Assembly (NCBI RefSeq): GCF_007744675.1
Contig: NZ_CP036269.1
Span: forward strand, 4,567,546-4,631,545
Direction: 5' to 3'
Origin: Gimesia alba
GTDB taxonomy: Bacteria; Planctomycetota; Planctomycetia; Planctomycetales; Planctomycetaceae
DNA: 64,000 bases
Shown here: positions 35,206 to 44,144 of the stretch, piece by piece
Layout of the letters: each line of letters starts with the position of its first letter
Numbering within the stretch: position 1 is the first letter of the stretch
Program-made: the position numbers and the translations under genes
The notes under the pieces: generated by a model
Databases searched by the model: none
Seen by the model: the letters and a program-made list of their open reading frames with translations, nothing else
Told to the model about the DNA's origin: nothing

Positions 35206-36011
35206 ATTATTTCATTCGTTCGATTGCCGTTCATCGAAATGGCTATCTACTAGCTAGCGTTGTTGGCATCTTTTATTGGATTCCGATGACGTGGTGGATT
35301 TTAGATTTATTGGTTTTAGAAGGATTATCAATTCCTTGGAATTTATCTCTAGGTGTCTTATTTTTCCGAACGTTTATGTTGTCGCTTTTGTGTTCACTTA
35401 TGTCTGTTGTTGCAGCATACCCTGCAGTGCTTCTTTGGAGGTTTTCGAGTGGGTTGAGTCAAAAAGTTTTAATAGTGCTGACCGTGCTCCCATTGTTAAT
35501 GGGACTTTTATCTCGAAATTATTCTTGGATAGGCCTTTTTTCAAATGAGACGGTCAATTCAGTTACGAATTTATTACTCTTTGGGAAAAACTTCCTATAC
35601 ACTCCTGCTGCAGTTGTTGTCGTGATGACCAGTATCTTTGTTCCATTATCCTTTTTTATTTTATTGCAGGGGGTTGCATCAATACGTCAAGAACAAATTG
35701 ATGCTGCAAGAACACTTGGGGTCTCTGATTCAAGAATTTTGCTCACTGTTGTGTTACCGCAAACTTACCGCGCAGCGATGCTCGCATGTTCCTTTACGTT
35801 TGCGTTAGCAATTGGTTTTTTCGTAACGCCAAAGATGATCGGAGGTGGCAATGTAGATTTTATCGGTAACATAATTTTGTTGTACGTAGAAATTGGAAAG
35901 TTTAATAAAGCTTCTGGGATTGGATTATTATTTTTATTGGTATTTCTTGTGCCAGGTACCTTTGTTACATGGTATCTGTTTCGATATCGACAGTTAACTT
36001 CTGGTAGGTAG
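35190..36011 (+). CDS. ABC transporter permease (PotB-like)
   Basis: 273 residues from ATG 35190 (MEKSMNYFI) behind GAGG; it overlaps the binding-protein gene. Six hydrophobic segments, and the permease EAA-loop motif QIDAARTLGVSDSRILLTVVLPQ near residue 170. It forms the first half of the membrane channel. Confidence 0.85.
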   Translation: MEKSMNYFIRSIAVHRNGYLLASVVGIFYWIPMTWWILDLLVLEGLSIPWNLSLGVLFFRTFMLSLLCSLMSVVAAYPAVLLWRFSSGLSQKVLIVLTVLPLLMGLLSRNYSWIGLFSNETVNSVTNLLLFGKNFLYTPAAVVVVMTSIFVPLSFFILLQGVASIRQEQIDAARTLGVSDSRILLTVVLPQTYRAAMLACSFTFALAIGFFVTPKMIGGGNVDFIGNIILLYVEIGKFNKASGIGLLFLLVFLVPGTFVTWYLFRYRQLTSGR

Positions 36012-36030
36012 AAACTCTTAGAGGTGAAAG

Positions 36031-36870
36031 TTGTTTCAAAAGAATAATGATCTAAAACTCCATTTTATCAAAGTCCGCCTTATACTCTGGTCATTAGCTG
36101 GGCTAGTAGGAATATTTACTGTGATTCCTTCACTGTATTTAATTGTCTGGACTTTTGGTGGAACCGAAATAGTGGGAGTTTTATCAGATTCTCCAACAAT
36201 GAAGTGGATTTTAAACGTTATCACCTCCCGAGATTGGATATATTCCTTAGGCCTTTCGTCATTGCTTGCAGCTGGAGTGTCATTTTTAACCGCTTGCTTG
36301 CTATGTGTTCATTTTTACCTACTTCGATACGTTGCTCTGATAGTTGAACAACTAACTTATTTTCTTGTAGTGCTACCGGTAATCATACCAAGCGTTATTT
36401 ATGCACTTGCCTTGCGTTTATTTGGTGGTGCTTTTGGACTTGGTGAATTATTACTTCTCTTCATGGGGCACATGGTGTTTGTCATCCCAATTCAATATTT
36501 TGTTTTTGAAGCGGCCCAAGACGATATTTCTTCTACAACGCTATTTGCTGGTAGTACATTAGGCGCATCTCATCTTTCAAACATTTATTACGTTTATTTC
36601 CCCCAAATTCGACGAACATTTATTTCCTCATTTTTTGTTGGATTCTTTTTCTCTTTCGATGAAATTGTGATAGCCACTTTTGTGATTGATTCACCATTAG
36701 TAACTGTCCCTAAACGGCTTTGGGATGGCATACACAGAAGTATGGACCCTGTTCCTGCTGTAATTGCTACGATTCTACTTACATCCTATTTTGTTGGTCT
36801 TGCAATTATTGCATTAATTACAAGCCACGATAGTGGAAGATTTCAACGAAGCATTTTCAGGAGCAAATAA
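36031..36870 (+). CDS. ABC transporter permease (PotC-like)
   Basis: 279 residues; starts at TTG 36031 with gaggtgaaag directly before it. Six hydrophobic segments and an EAA loop (STTLFAGSTLGASHLSNIYYVYFPQ, diverged) near residue 170. It pairs with the preceding permease in a heterodimeric channel; 20 bp gap. Confidence 0.82.
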   Translation: MFQKNNDLKLHFIKVRLILWSLAGLVGIFTVIPSLYLIVWTFGGTEIVGVLSDSPTMKWILNVITSRDWIYSLGLSSLLAAGVSFLTACLLCVHFYLLRYVALIVEQLTYFLVVLPVIIPSVIYALALRLFGGAFGLGELLLLFMGHMVFVIPIQYFVFEAAQDDISSTTLFAGSTLGASHLSNIYYVYFPQIRRTFISSFFVGFFFSFDEIVIATFVIDSPLVTVPKRLWDGIHRSMDPVPAVIATILLTSYFVGLAIIALITSHDSGRFQRSIFRSK

Positions 36871-36875
36871 ACACA

Positions 36876-37769
36876 ATGGTCCAGCTCTTCTATGAAATTC
36901 TCTGGATACTAGCAGCCTTGTTTATTGTCTATCTCTTCAAAGCCAAAGGAGAACTGGGCCATTTACCTCAAGAGGTTCTTGGGCATCTCGTCGTGTTTTT
37001 TGTGTCTTACTCATTAATGCTTTTATATCGCTTATATTCACTTCGTAAGGAAGTGTCTATTTTTTTGTCACACCATAAGCAAATCCCCAAAAATTTGCGG
37101 GAACTATCTCTTGGATTTCTGCGACCTAAAATGGAAATATTTCTTGCACAATCTCGGAGTCTATTTAATCCCTCAAAAAATGGTGGTCTTGAAGTCACCC
37201 AAGATGAGATGGAAGAGTTCGTTGATATTTGTTTTGAACGAAGTACGAAATCTTATATAGGTAGCGATAGTAATTTGCCTTCTGTTTTTATGAAGTTGTA
37301 TCCAAGGTATGTCGTGACACAGAACAAAAGACGTCACAAAGGAAATAGTATTGATTACAGATTCTTATTAATAGAGCAAGCATCCTTGAAAGGAGATTAC
37401 GAGTCTAATAGATCCCAATTCATGGCATTTTACGATGAACATTCAGTGGCTAATATAAAGCTAATTCAGACTGATCCATACTTAGCAAACGATGCAGCAA
37501 AACAATTAAAGCTGTCTTCAACGGATTTTGGGATATTTGATGGAAGTTTTGTAATTTTTTTTCACACACCCAATAGACCAGAAGAAAGTTACCGGATCCA
37601 ACTAATCACTATGGACAAAAAAAATAGAGAAACACTTTTTACTTTTTTAAAAGGGCTAGTGAAATCTTCACATAATATAAGTGTAGATGACAAATCGCTT
37701 ACTTTTCCCCCCTTGTCAAAGCGTGAACAACAAGTTCTAGACGATTACTTTGAGGCGATAATCATATGA
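36876..37769 (+). CDS. Membrane-anchored hypothetical protein of the ABC operon
   Basis: 297 residues. Two N-terminal hydrophobic segments (about 4-20 and 30-50) and a long soluble domain with helices then a mixed region (DFGIFDGSFVIFFHTPNRP near 210). No family recognised. It is six bases after the permease and overlaps the methyltransferase by 4 bp (ATGA), so it is part of the same unit. It may act as an accessory or sensor of the transporter. Confidence 0.6.
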   Translation: MVQLFYEILWILAALFIVYLFKAKGELGHLPQEVLGHLVVFFVSYSLMLLYRLYSLRKEVSIFLSHHKQIPKNLRELSLGFLRPKMEIFLAQSRSLFNPSKNGGLEVTQDEMEEFVDICFERSTKSYIGSDSNLPSVFMKLYPRYVVTQNKRRHKGNSIDYRFLLIEQASLKGDYESNRSQFMAFYDEHSVANIKLIQTDPYLANDAAKQLKLSSTDFGIFDGSFVIFFHTPNRPEESYRIQLITMDKKNRETLFTFLKGLVKSSHNISVDDKSLTFPPLSKREQQVLDDYFEAIII

Positions 37770-38578
37770 CAAATAGTTACAAACATGACAATACTTTTTC
37801 TACTGACGAGAATACAACTATGCCGTGGACTGGCAGTATCGACCAAAATTTAGCTCTTCGTTGGAGTGAGTTTGTTGGTTGTGATGCTCGAATGAGAGTA
37901 GAAGAAGATTTTTTAAGATCGCTCCTTAACAAGCATGAATCACCAGAAATTCTAGACGCTGCGATGGGAGTTGGCTGTGAGGTCATATGGTTTGTGTTGC
38001 ATGGTTATAAAGTTATTGGAAATGAGATAAGCTCGATATTACAGAAAATTGCATATGAAAATGGAAGACGGCATAAAGTAGAGTTTGAAATGTGCGCAGT
38101 AGATTGGAGACACTTAGACGATTATTTTCCAGAAAACAATTTTGATTTAATTTTTCTCACTGGGAATTCCTTTTCACTTCTAAAAGACGAAGTAGATCGT
38201 ATTGTTGCAGCTAAAAGTCTATACAGGATATGTAAAAAAAGAGGTGTAATAGTAGTTGATGAACGTAATTTTTCTTACATAAGAGATAGTCGCGAAGAAA
38301 TTCTCGGTGGTAATTTTAGATATAGTGGCAGAGTTGGTTATTGTGGCAAGAGTATAGAAGGTCGACCGATTCAAATCGAAGAAGACTGTGTTACGTTTGG
38401 ATATTACGATACTGCTACCAAAAAACAAATAGGCACACTTGATATGTACCCATTTCAGGATGGAGAGTTAGAGCGCATGTTTCTGAATGCGGGATTTGTG
38501 GATTCAATCAGGTTGAGCGATCTTGAAAAAAAGTTCAATCCTGAAGCAGACTTTTTCACTTATGTACTCACGAAGTGA
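37766..38578 (+). CDS. SAM-dependent methyltransferase (glycine N-methyltransferase-like)
   Basis: This is a 270-residue class I methyltransferase. Motif I ILDAAMGVGCEVIWFVLHGYKVIGNEI at about 56-82 and motif IV LIFLTGNSFSLL near 125 fit. Two features resemble small-molecule N-methyltransferases of glycine/sarcosine type: RWSEFVGCDARMRVEEDFL and FSYIRDSREEILGGNFRYSG. It is last gene of the ABC operon, so the imported compound may be its substrate; this is inference. Confidence 0.8.
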   Translation: MTNSYKHDNTFSTDENTTMPWTGSIDQNLALRWSEFVGCDARMRVEEDFLRSLLNKHESPEILDAAMGVGCEVIWFVLHGYKVIGNEISSILQKIAYENGRRHKVEFEMCAVDWRHLDDYFPENNFDLIFLTGNSFSLLKDEVDRIVAAKSLYRICKKRGVIVVDERNFSYIRDSREEILGGNFRYSGRVGYCGKSIEGRPIQIEEDCVTFGYYDTATKKQIGTLDMYPFQDGELERMFLNAGFVDSIRLSDLEKKFNPEADFFTYVLTK

Positions 38579-38692
38579 CTGTTTTGTTTATAGAAAACTA
38601 CAATTCAAGTCAAAAAGCTTAACTAGCCTAGTACTGCCTCTCGCCCAAACGACCTTGCCACCACCAAACTTCATAGGACTTGGTACATGTTA

Positions 38693-39016
38693 TTAAGGTA
38701 GGTCAACCGTGTCCTCAATTTTTTTAATTTCTTCGGATGAAATTTGTCGTCCTAAAAAACTATTTTTGTTTCGCCAAAAAAGAAAAGTCATGCCTTCTCC
38801 TGAAGAAACAAACCAATCATTTCCTTGATATTTCGGGTCGACTGATTCCCGAAAATAAAACCAAACACTTCTGCTTATTTGAGCTATTTGATTTTCTGTG
38901 GAAAGTCGTTTTAAGGTTTCTACCCAAGTTTCAGCCTCAGGTTGTTCAATGACATCTTTTCCTTTTATTAGGTCCTCAAATAGTTGATTGCACGTGGGAT
39001 CAAACTTTTCACTCAT
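38693..39016 (-). CDS. Hypothetical protein
   Basis: 107 residues from MSEKFDPTCNQ (39016). Acidic, with a hydrophobic core VWFYFRESV and WFVSSGEGMTFLFWRN; SUKH- or Imm-like immunity folds have such aromatic cores, but I cannot assign it. It is on the opposite strand to the ABC operon, 114 bp after its end. Confidence 0.6.
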   Translation of the reverse strand: MSEKFDPTCNQLFEDLIKGKDVIEQPEAETWVETLKRLSTENQIAQISRSVWFYFRESVDPKYQGNDWFVSSGEGMTFLFWRNKNSFLGRQISSEEIKKIEDTVDLP

Positions 39017-39180
39017 GTCCACACAGTACCACAAGTGTACACACATGTAAACACCCCGGCGAACATCGCTGTAAAGAAAGGTCTAAAACGTACTACTACC
39101 TCTCCCCTTCAATATACATACTCAACCAAACGGGCGGCAAACCAATGCTGATTCACCGCCCTGATCTCTTTAGCTTTCAC

Positions 39181-39306
39181 TTACTTTTGGGGTTGGCTTC
39201 CCCCTTTTTCTTGAGAAATAGAAGCGGGAGGCCTTTGCTGTTCTCCCTGCTCATTCAACTTTGTTTCTTCTGACGTTTTGTGATCGTGTGATTTGCCATT
39301 GGTCAT
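39181..39306 (-). CDS. Short hydrophilic protein
   Basis: 41 residues from an ATG with a strong site AAGGAG eight bases ahead. Gln/Lys/Glu-rich and disordered (TSEETKLNEQGEQQRPP). The strong ribosome site is the only real support. Confidence 0.4.
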   Translation of the reverse strand: MTNGKSHDHKTSEETKLNEQGEQQRPPASISQEKGGSQPQK

Positions 39307-39717
39307 GACTCTACTCCTTCTGACATGATGAGCAGAATATCTGCTCGAACTTTCGAAAGTGACCATCACTTTCGATGACTCAGCCAGACACGCGATCAAG
39401 AACATATTGTGGTTTTCACCTGGGAAAGCGCACAAAAGGAGCGTCGCACCACGGCCGCTCACGACACCCTCGCCAAAGGGTACACGAAACAGCACACGGC
39501 CGACGCCCCATACGGGGCGCGGCTTCAAGTGACTGCTTTCGTGTTCAAGGGCAAAAGCCCAGGTTGGCGATTTGTCGTGAAGCAGTTCTTGACGCTCGCG
39601 CGTCAATTCAAATTGTGATTGTGGCGTTACTTACCACAAAGTAATTTATTGGTCTCCTTAGGACAAAAAACTGTTTTTCTAACTATCACATCAGTTTATT
39701 CGGGACGAGCTCAAGAT
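39307..39717. other. Region with one weak plus-strand frame
   Basis: A GTG-started 69-codon plus frame (39409-39618) has protein-like composition (GARLQVTAFVFKGKSPGWRF), but the opposite strand is also open and GC here is higher than around; I cannot decide. It has no recognised domain. The rest is AT-rich spacer. Confidence 0.25.
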
Positions 39718-39870
39718 TCAATCTCTGCTTGGTGAAGATTCATCTGGAATGGACTCGTGGAGATTGGCGTGTAAAGCGGACCCACTTTGGCGCGGAAATG
39801 GGACCCATCTGGGGTTGGGTTAACCACGTGGGGTAACGTGGTGGTTAGTATGCCAAAATGTGGAAGCGAC

Positions 39871-40662
39871 TCAGGCTTTTTTGCGAGGTGGCTTCTTTTG
39901 TTTCATCGACTCTTTGAACCGGTAGCTTTCACCATTCATCTCAAATATTTCACAATGGTGCGTTAATCGATCCAAAAGTGCTGCCGTCATCCGTTCGCCC
40001 TGGAAGATTTGGCCCCAGTCGCTGAAGGCGAGATTGCTGGTAATCAGCAGACTTCGTCTTTCATAACGATCAGCAAACACCTGGAACAATAGTTCCGCAC
40101 CAGCACGGCTGAAAGACAGATAACCCAACTCATCGACGATCAGCAGGTCAAGCTTGTCGAGCCTGTTCAGCAGACGCTCCAGATTGTATTGCTGTTGCGC
40201 GGTTTCCAGTTGATTGACGAGTGCTGCAGCGGTGAAGAATTTCGTTCGGATTCCCTCACGGCAGGCGGCCAGGCCGAGTGCAATCGCCAGGTGGGTTTTG
40301 CCCGTTCCCGGCTGACCAAGCAGGCAGAGATTGGTATGCTGCCGGACCCATTCACCCCGGGCCAACTCCAACACCTTCTGTTTGTTGACTGATTTTATGG
40401 CCGCGAAGTCGTAATCTTCCAGTCCTTTTTCAACCGGGAACTGTGCCTGTTTGATTCGGCTGGTCAGCGCATTCGTGGAGCGGGCCGCCACTTCCAGTTC
40501 AGTCAACTGCAGCAGATATTGTTCGAATGTCTGATTTGAGCTGGCCGCTTCCTGGGCCAACTTCTCAAACTCCGCATTCATGGCCGGTAACCTTAACTGC
40601 TTGAGATTGCTCTGCAGCAGTAGATTCGGATCGCTTTTCTTCTGTATTGTTTGTGGGGGCAC
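39871..40662 (-). CDS. istB: IS21 helper ATPase IstB
   Basis: 263 residues from GTG 40662 with AAGGAG before it. AAA+ protein: GQPGTGKTHLAIALGLAA (Walker A), LLIVDELGYLSFS (Walker B), LLITSNLAFSDWGQIF (sensor). It remodels the IstA transposase and selects targets. It overlaps istA by 98 bp, as usual for the family. Confidence 0.93.
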   Translation of the reverse strand: MPPQTIQKKSDPNLLLQSNLKQLRLPAMNAEFEKLAQEAASSNQTFEQYLLQLTELEVAARSTNALTSRIKQAQFPVEKGLEDYDFAAIKSVNKQKVLELARGEWVRQHTNLCLLGQPGTGKTHLAIALGLAACREGIRTKFFTAAALVNQLETAQQQYNLERLLNRLDKLDLLIVDELGYLSFSRAGAELLFQVFADRYERRSLLITSNLAFSDWGQIFQGERMTAALLDRLTHHCEIFEMNGESYRFKESMKQKKPPRKKA

Positions 40663-42202
40663 GATGATCTCCTTGTGTTGACGTAGAAAGAAACAAATCA
40701 AAATGGTTCAGGCTCGGACAGGGAACCTGTACCGACAAGACCTCCGGACGACTCAATTCTTCTTTGCTCAGAGTCGCCGGAGAGAACTCAGACTGATTAC
40801 GGGCATACGCGGTACAGCGTTCGACCCGGCGAATGATCCGGTCGGCATCCGCCCCCTCGGGTCCACGCAACTGTTCGATGGTTTTCTGGACGCGCTGGAC
40901 CGGATGTGCCGACAACAGTTGTAGCACTCGTACATATTGTTTTGCTCCCGCCCGTAAGCCATGCCGGTTCTCCAGCCGTTCACGAAGTTCGTCGAACACC
41001 GGCGGTAGCTTCCACTGACGGTAGACGTTGGAGTGATCTAACGCAGCCGGTCGCCGCCCCAAAGCTGCGAGGTAATGCAACGGGTTAAGAATCTGACACC
41101 CTTTCTCATAGCCTCTCTGATGGGTCGCCACCACAGTTCCCTTAAAGACAATTTCCACACGGTCAACGTAACCTTTGACGCTCACCGTCTGAAACGCACA
41201 CTGTCGCGGCACGCTATAATCCACGTTCTCAAACCGGGCGAACTGATACTTGTTGACCTTTACTTCCCGGCGGATGCACGGATCAAAGCGGTGTCTGGGC
41301 AACCCGGCGGCGTTTTGTTTGTCCTGTTCGAATCGTGTGCCGATGGTTTCTGTCTTACCACTGCTGAGGCGCTGCTGTTCCTGGAGGCAGCATTGCCGAA
41401 GATAGATGTTGAGTTCCTCGAAATCTTCCATCTTGGGAACCGGAGTCGACCACTTCCGCTGCAATGTCTTCACGCGATTCTCAACGACCGGTTTTTCGTT
41501 CCCGCTGGCCGGCAGGCAGAACAGTGGTTCAAAGGCATAATGACTTGCCAGGGCCGCATAACACTGGTTGATCTTGCGACTCCGCCCGCTGAGCACCGCG
41601 TCGGCCACCGTTTTCGGGTTGTCCCACCAGACTTCTTTGGGAACACGATCAAAATACTCGAACGCCTGCACCATGCCTTCCAGAATCGCTTCGGTGCGTT
41701 CTGTCGGCAGAGCGATCACAAAGGGGGCGTTGGAATACGACCAGACCAGAATCAACACTGAAACCTGTCGTCGCCCGTCAGGAAAATCGACATAAATCTT
41801 GCCGAAGTCGGCTTCCAGCCGCTGGCCCGGTTGGTGATCAAGCGGAATGAATGTTTCCCGTTTATTGGTTCGGTGCTTCCGCACGAATCGACAAACTGCA
41901 TCGTAACCGCCGAGGTAGCCGTGCTCGTCCCGCAGTCGCTCAAAGATCCGTTGTGCCGTGTGCCGCTGCTTGGGTGGTTGCGATTCATCATCGGCGAGAA
42001 TCTGTCGGATGGTCTCATGAAAGGGGCCCAGTCGGGGGGCTGCCTGAGTCTGGCGCTGCGAATATTGTTGCGGTTGCCCTTCACCGTGTAATACTTCGCG
42101 GATCTTTCGCCGTGAATGATGAAATGTCCGAGCGATTTCCCGGATGCTCAACCCGTCGCGATGAGCACGCCGTATACGTCCGTAATCGTCCACCGTAAGC
42201 AT
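40565..42202 (-). CDS. istA: IS21 transposase IstA
   Basis: 545 residues. N-terminal HTH (RRAHRDGLSIREIARTFHHSRRKIREVL), then a DDE/RNase-H-fold core: RLEADFGKIYVDFPDGRRQVSVLI (first D), DNPKTVADAVLSGRSRKINQCYAALASHY (second D) and an E in EKPVVENRVKTLQ. It catalyses transposition. Intact; the start is ATG 42202. Confidence 0.93.
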   Translation of the reverse strand: MLTVDDYGRIRRAHRDGLSIREIARTFHHSRRKIREVLHGEGQPQQYSQRQTQAAPRLGPFHETIRQILADDESQPPKQRHTAQRIFERLRDEHGYLGGYDAVCRFVRKHRTNKRETFIPLDHQPGQRLEADFGKIYVDFPDGRRQVSVLILVWSYSNAPFVIALPTERTEAILEGMVQAFEYFDRVPKEVWWDNPKTVADAVLSGRSRKINQCYAALASHYAFEPLFCLPASGNEKPVVENRVKTLQRKWSTPVPKMEDFEELNIYLRQCCLQEQQRLSSGKTETIGTRFEQDKQNAAGLPRHRFDPCIRREVKVNKYQFARFENVDYSVPRQCAFQTVSVKGYVDRVEIVFKGTVVATHQRGYEKGCQILNPLHYLAALGRRPAALDHSNVYRQWKLPPVFDELRERLENRHGLRAGAKQYVRVLQLLSAHPVQRVQKTIEQLRGPEGADADRIIRRVERCTAYARNQSEFSPATLSKEELSRPEVLSVQVPCPSLNHFDLFLSTSTQGDHRAPTNNTEEKRSESTAAEQSQAVKVTGHECGV

Positions 42203-42970
42203 CCTTCACCCCGAAACTGAAGCTCAAAAGCCTCCAGTATCAGGAACTTGCTACGATGGGTCCATTTTACGCGCCAATTGCTTCCCCAAAGTGGGTCCGC
42301 TTTACACGCCAATCTCCAGACTCGGGCGGAGATACCGAAGAGGGGTTTTCTTTCAGTAATATTTCGCCCTGAGAATAGTATTTTCGTAAGTTATCCCGTG
42401 CTCCGAGCCAAAATAACCATTCTAGAAAGAGAAACCCGACGACTACCCAGAGAGGAACTGTATTATGGGATAACAGACGAGCTGCCATGAGAATGGCAAA
42501 CGAGATCATCATATTGCTGTGAAATTTGTGGTAGTTGTAATGAGTCAGTACCAGATACTGATAAGCAGTCAGTTTTTCCTGCAGTCGACCGAAATTCTGT
42601 TGTGGTTCCGGAATACCAGTACGATGTTGAATTCGATCCAGGATCAACCACCGCAGGGTTGAAATTGTAAGCCCTACTGCCAAGGAAAATACCGTCACAT
42701 ACAAAAATCCCCCAACTGTTGCACTTTGATCAGAAGAAGACCAGATCCAGACTCGTACTGTTTCTGAAAGAAAACTGACACCGATCATCGCAATGAACCC
42801 CGGCAAGATGTAGGAAATAAGGATACCATAGTTGCTGGAGTTGGGATCTCGCATTGAGCATCAGTAAACCACATCTTGACTTATCGCGCAAGTGATTTGT
42901 TTTGCATTCTGTGCTCCTTAGCTGATGCTGAAGAAAAGCGGCTTCGTACGATTTCTGTGAGGGTAACACT

Positions 42971-43951
42971 TTAAAAGAGCGCCTGCTGTGTTTTGGGAGG
43001 CTCATCATCGTTTTCAGGAGATGGTTTCTGTGGCTTTGCTGTATCTGTTTTCAAGTCCCCTTCTGCGCGATTTTCTTCAGATCTATGTATCGGTGAATTC
43101 TGTTGTTCCTCAGACTGTTCCTGAAGTGCATGGCATTGTTCCAAGCGTAATACCCAATCAGGAATCTCAATAATCTGTGGGACGTTTTGCTCTGGTACAG
43201 AGTTGGGAAAAGATTCCTCATCCAGTGTGTCGAGCAAACTTTGTTTAGTGTGGTGTTGCAATTCGGGAAGCACGGGGCACTGCTCCGGCGGGACTTCACG
43301 GATCACGCCTCGCCGACGTCCCTGCGGGCCTTTGTGAAAGAAACTCCCAATACGATACACGAACTGCACTTCACTGGTTAAGGTGTTGCCGCAAATAATC
43401 CAACCATACTTTTGACGCAAACCAAGATTTATAGCTGCGAGCCGAGCACATCTGGCATCAATATCTTGACCGACAAGTTCCGCTTTTGGACGGAGTTTAC
43501 CCGCCTCGATGAGAGGGATTCCTGATCCACAACATGGATCGGATATTGAGGTGTCACGGTTGTCACCGTCCTCGGTTTCATCAATTGTCATCTTTGCCAT
43601 CAATTGAGCCACGGATGGGGGTGTGAGATAGAGGCTGTGTTCGCCATAACTGATACAGCCCTGAAAAAGATCTCCCAGCACGTCGTTGTCAGTGCGACTC
43701 ATGGCATCGACGGTCTGTGCCAAGAACACCGGCATCAGATCGACTCCCCTCTTCCCTATCTCTCCTTTTGTGTGTGCCTTGATAGCTTCGAAATACTCAG
43801 GCTCCATTGTTTCTGCAGCAAGGGCAGCAACAGAGGCACGAATTGTATCTTCAAATGCTTGTGCACGGCTGACGTTTGAGCGTCGAGTGATCTCTTCGAG
43901 TGTTTGAAACAGTTGCCTGGTTTCAGAATATGAGAAAAACTCCTTTGTCAT
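42971..43951 (-). CDS. DNA adenine methylase-like protein lacking the catalytic NPPY
   Basis: 326 residues from MTKEFFSYSETRQ (43951; a longer form begins at 43987). Central SAM site DPCCGSGIPLIEAGKL with LVGQDIDARCARLAAIN (motif I and the acidic motif II of HsdM/N6-methylases). No NPPF/NPPY motif IV is seen; after CGNTL the chain goes to a Pro/Glu-rich C-terminus. Such NPPY-less homologs are common on plasmids and phage. It may bind SAM or DNA without methylating. It stands alone upstream of the split membrane gene. Confidence 0.7.
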   Translation of the reverse strand: MTKEFFSYSETRQLFQTLEEITRRSNVSRAQAFEDTIRASVAALAAETMEPEYFEAIKAHTKGEIGKRGVDLMPVFLAQTVDAMSRTDNDVLGDLFQGCISYGEHSLYLTPPSVAQLMAKMTIDETEDGDNRDTSISDPCCGSGIPLIEAGKLRPKAELVGQDIDARCARLAAINLGLRQKYGWIICGNTLTSEVQFVYRIGSFFHKGPQGRRRGVIREVPPEQCPVLPELQHHTKQSLLDTLDEESFPNSVPEQNVPQIIEIPDWVLRLEQCHALQEQSEEQQNSPIHRSEENRAEGDLKTDTAKPQKPSPENDDEPPKTQQALF

Positions 43952-44144
43952 AGAGGGACATACAGAATGCCAGAGAGATAGGCCCAAGACAAAAAGAAAT
44001 CACGCTCAATGAGAGAGGAAAAAGAGATACCACGCACGTGATCGAAATCGTGTCTAGATTGGACATACTCAAGCAGGGAAGCAGAAACAGTTTCAGATTG
44101 AGAACCGTACATCAAATGAACAAGAAGTCGCTCCAAAACAAACA

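Larger units (their letters stand above)
39758..42318 (-). mobile_element. IS21-family insertion sequence, complete
   Basis: 2561 bp. It starts TGGAGATTGGCGTGTAAAGC (39758) and the other end, read from 42318 on the minus strand, gives the same 20 bases and continues to match past 30 bases. Further sub-terminal copies (ACCCACTTTGG, ATGGGACCCAT / GATGGGTCC) repeat the transposase-binding motif, as in IS21. Flanks are GACTCG at 39752-39757 and again at 42319-42324, a 6-bp target duplication. Carries istA and istB. Confidence 0.95.
39718..42854 (-). pseudogene. Membrane protein gene with IS21 inserted near its 3' end
   Basis: The 5' part (42325-42854) codes about 177 residues with four hydrophobic segments (LISYILPGFIAMIGVSFL, LYVTVFSLAVGLTIST, SFAILMAARLL, WVVVGFLFLEWLFW). 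The IS lies between the codons for its final Ser. Joining 42325 to 39757 after removing one 6-bp duplication gives ...SPPESIPDESSPSRD and a TGA at 39718-39720, so only the last ten residues were lost. The protein now reads 16 residues into the IS before a stop at 42267, so it may still work. Confidence 0.8.

Noticed and set aside
41075-41761. 228-codon plus-strand frame in the IS21 copy
   Set aside because: Antisense to istA, which has complete DDE features.
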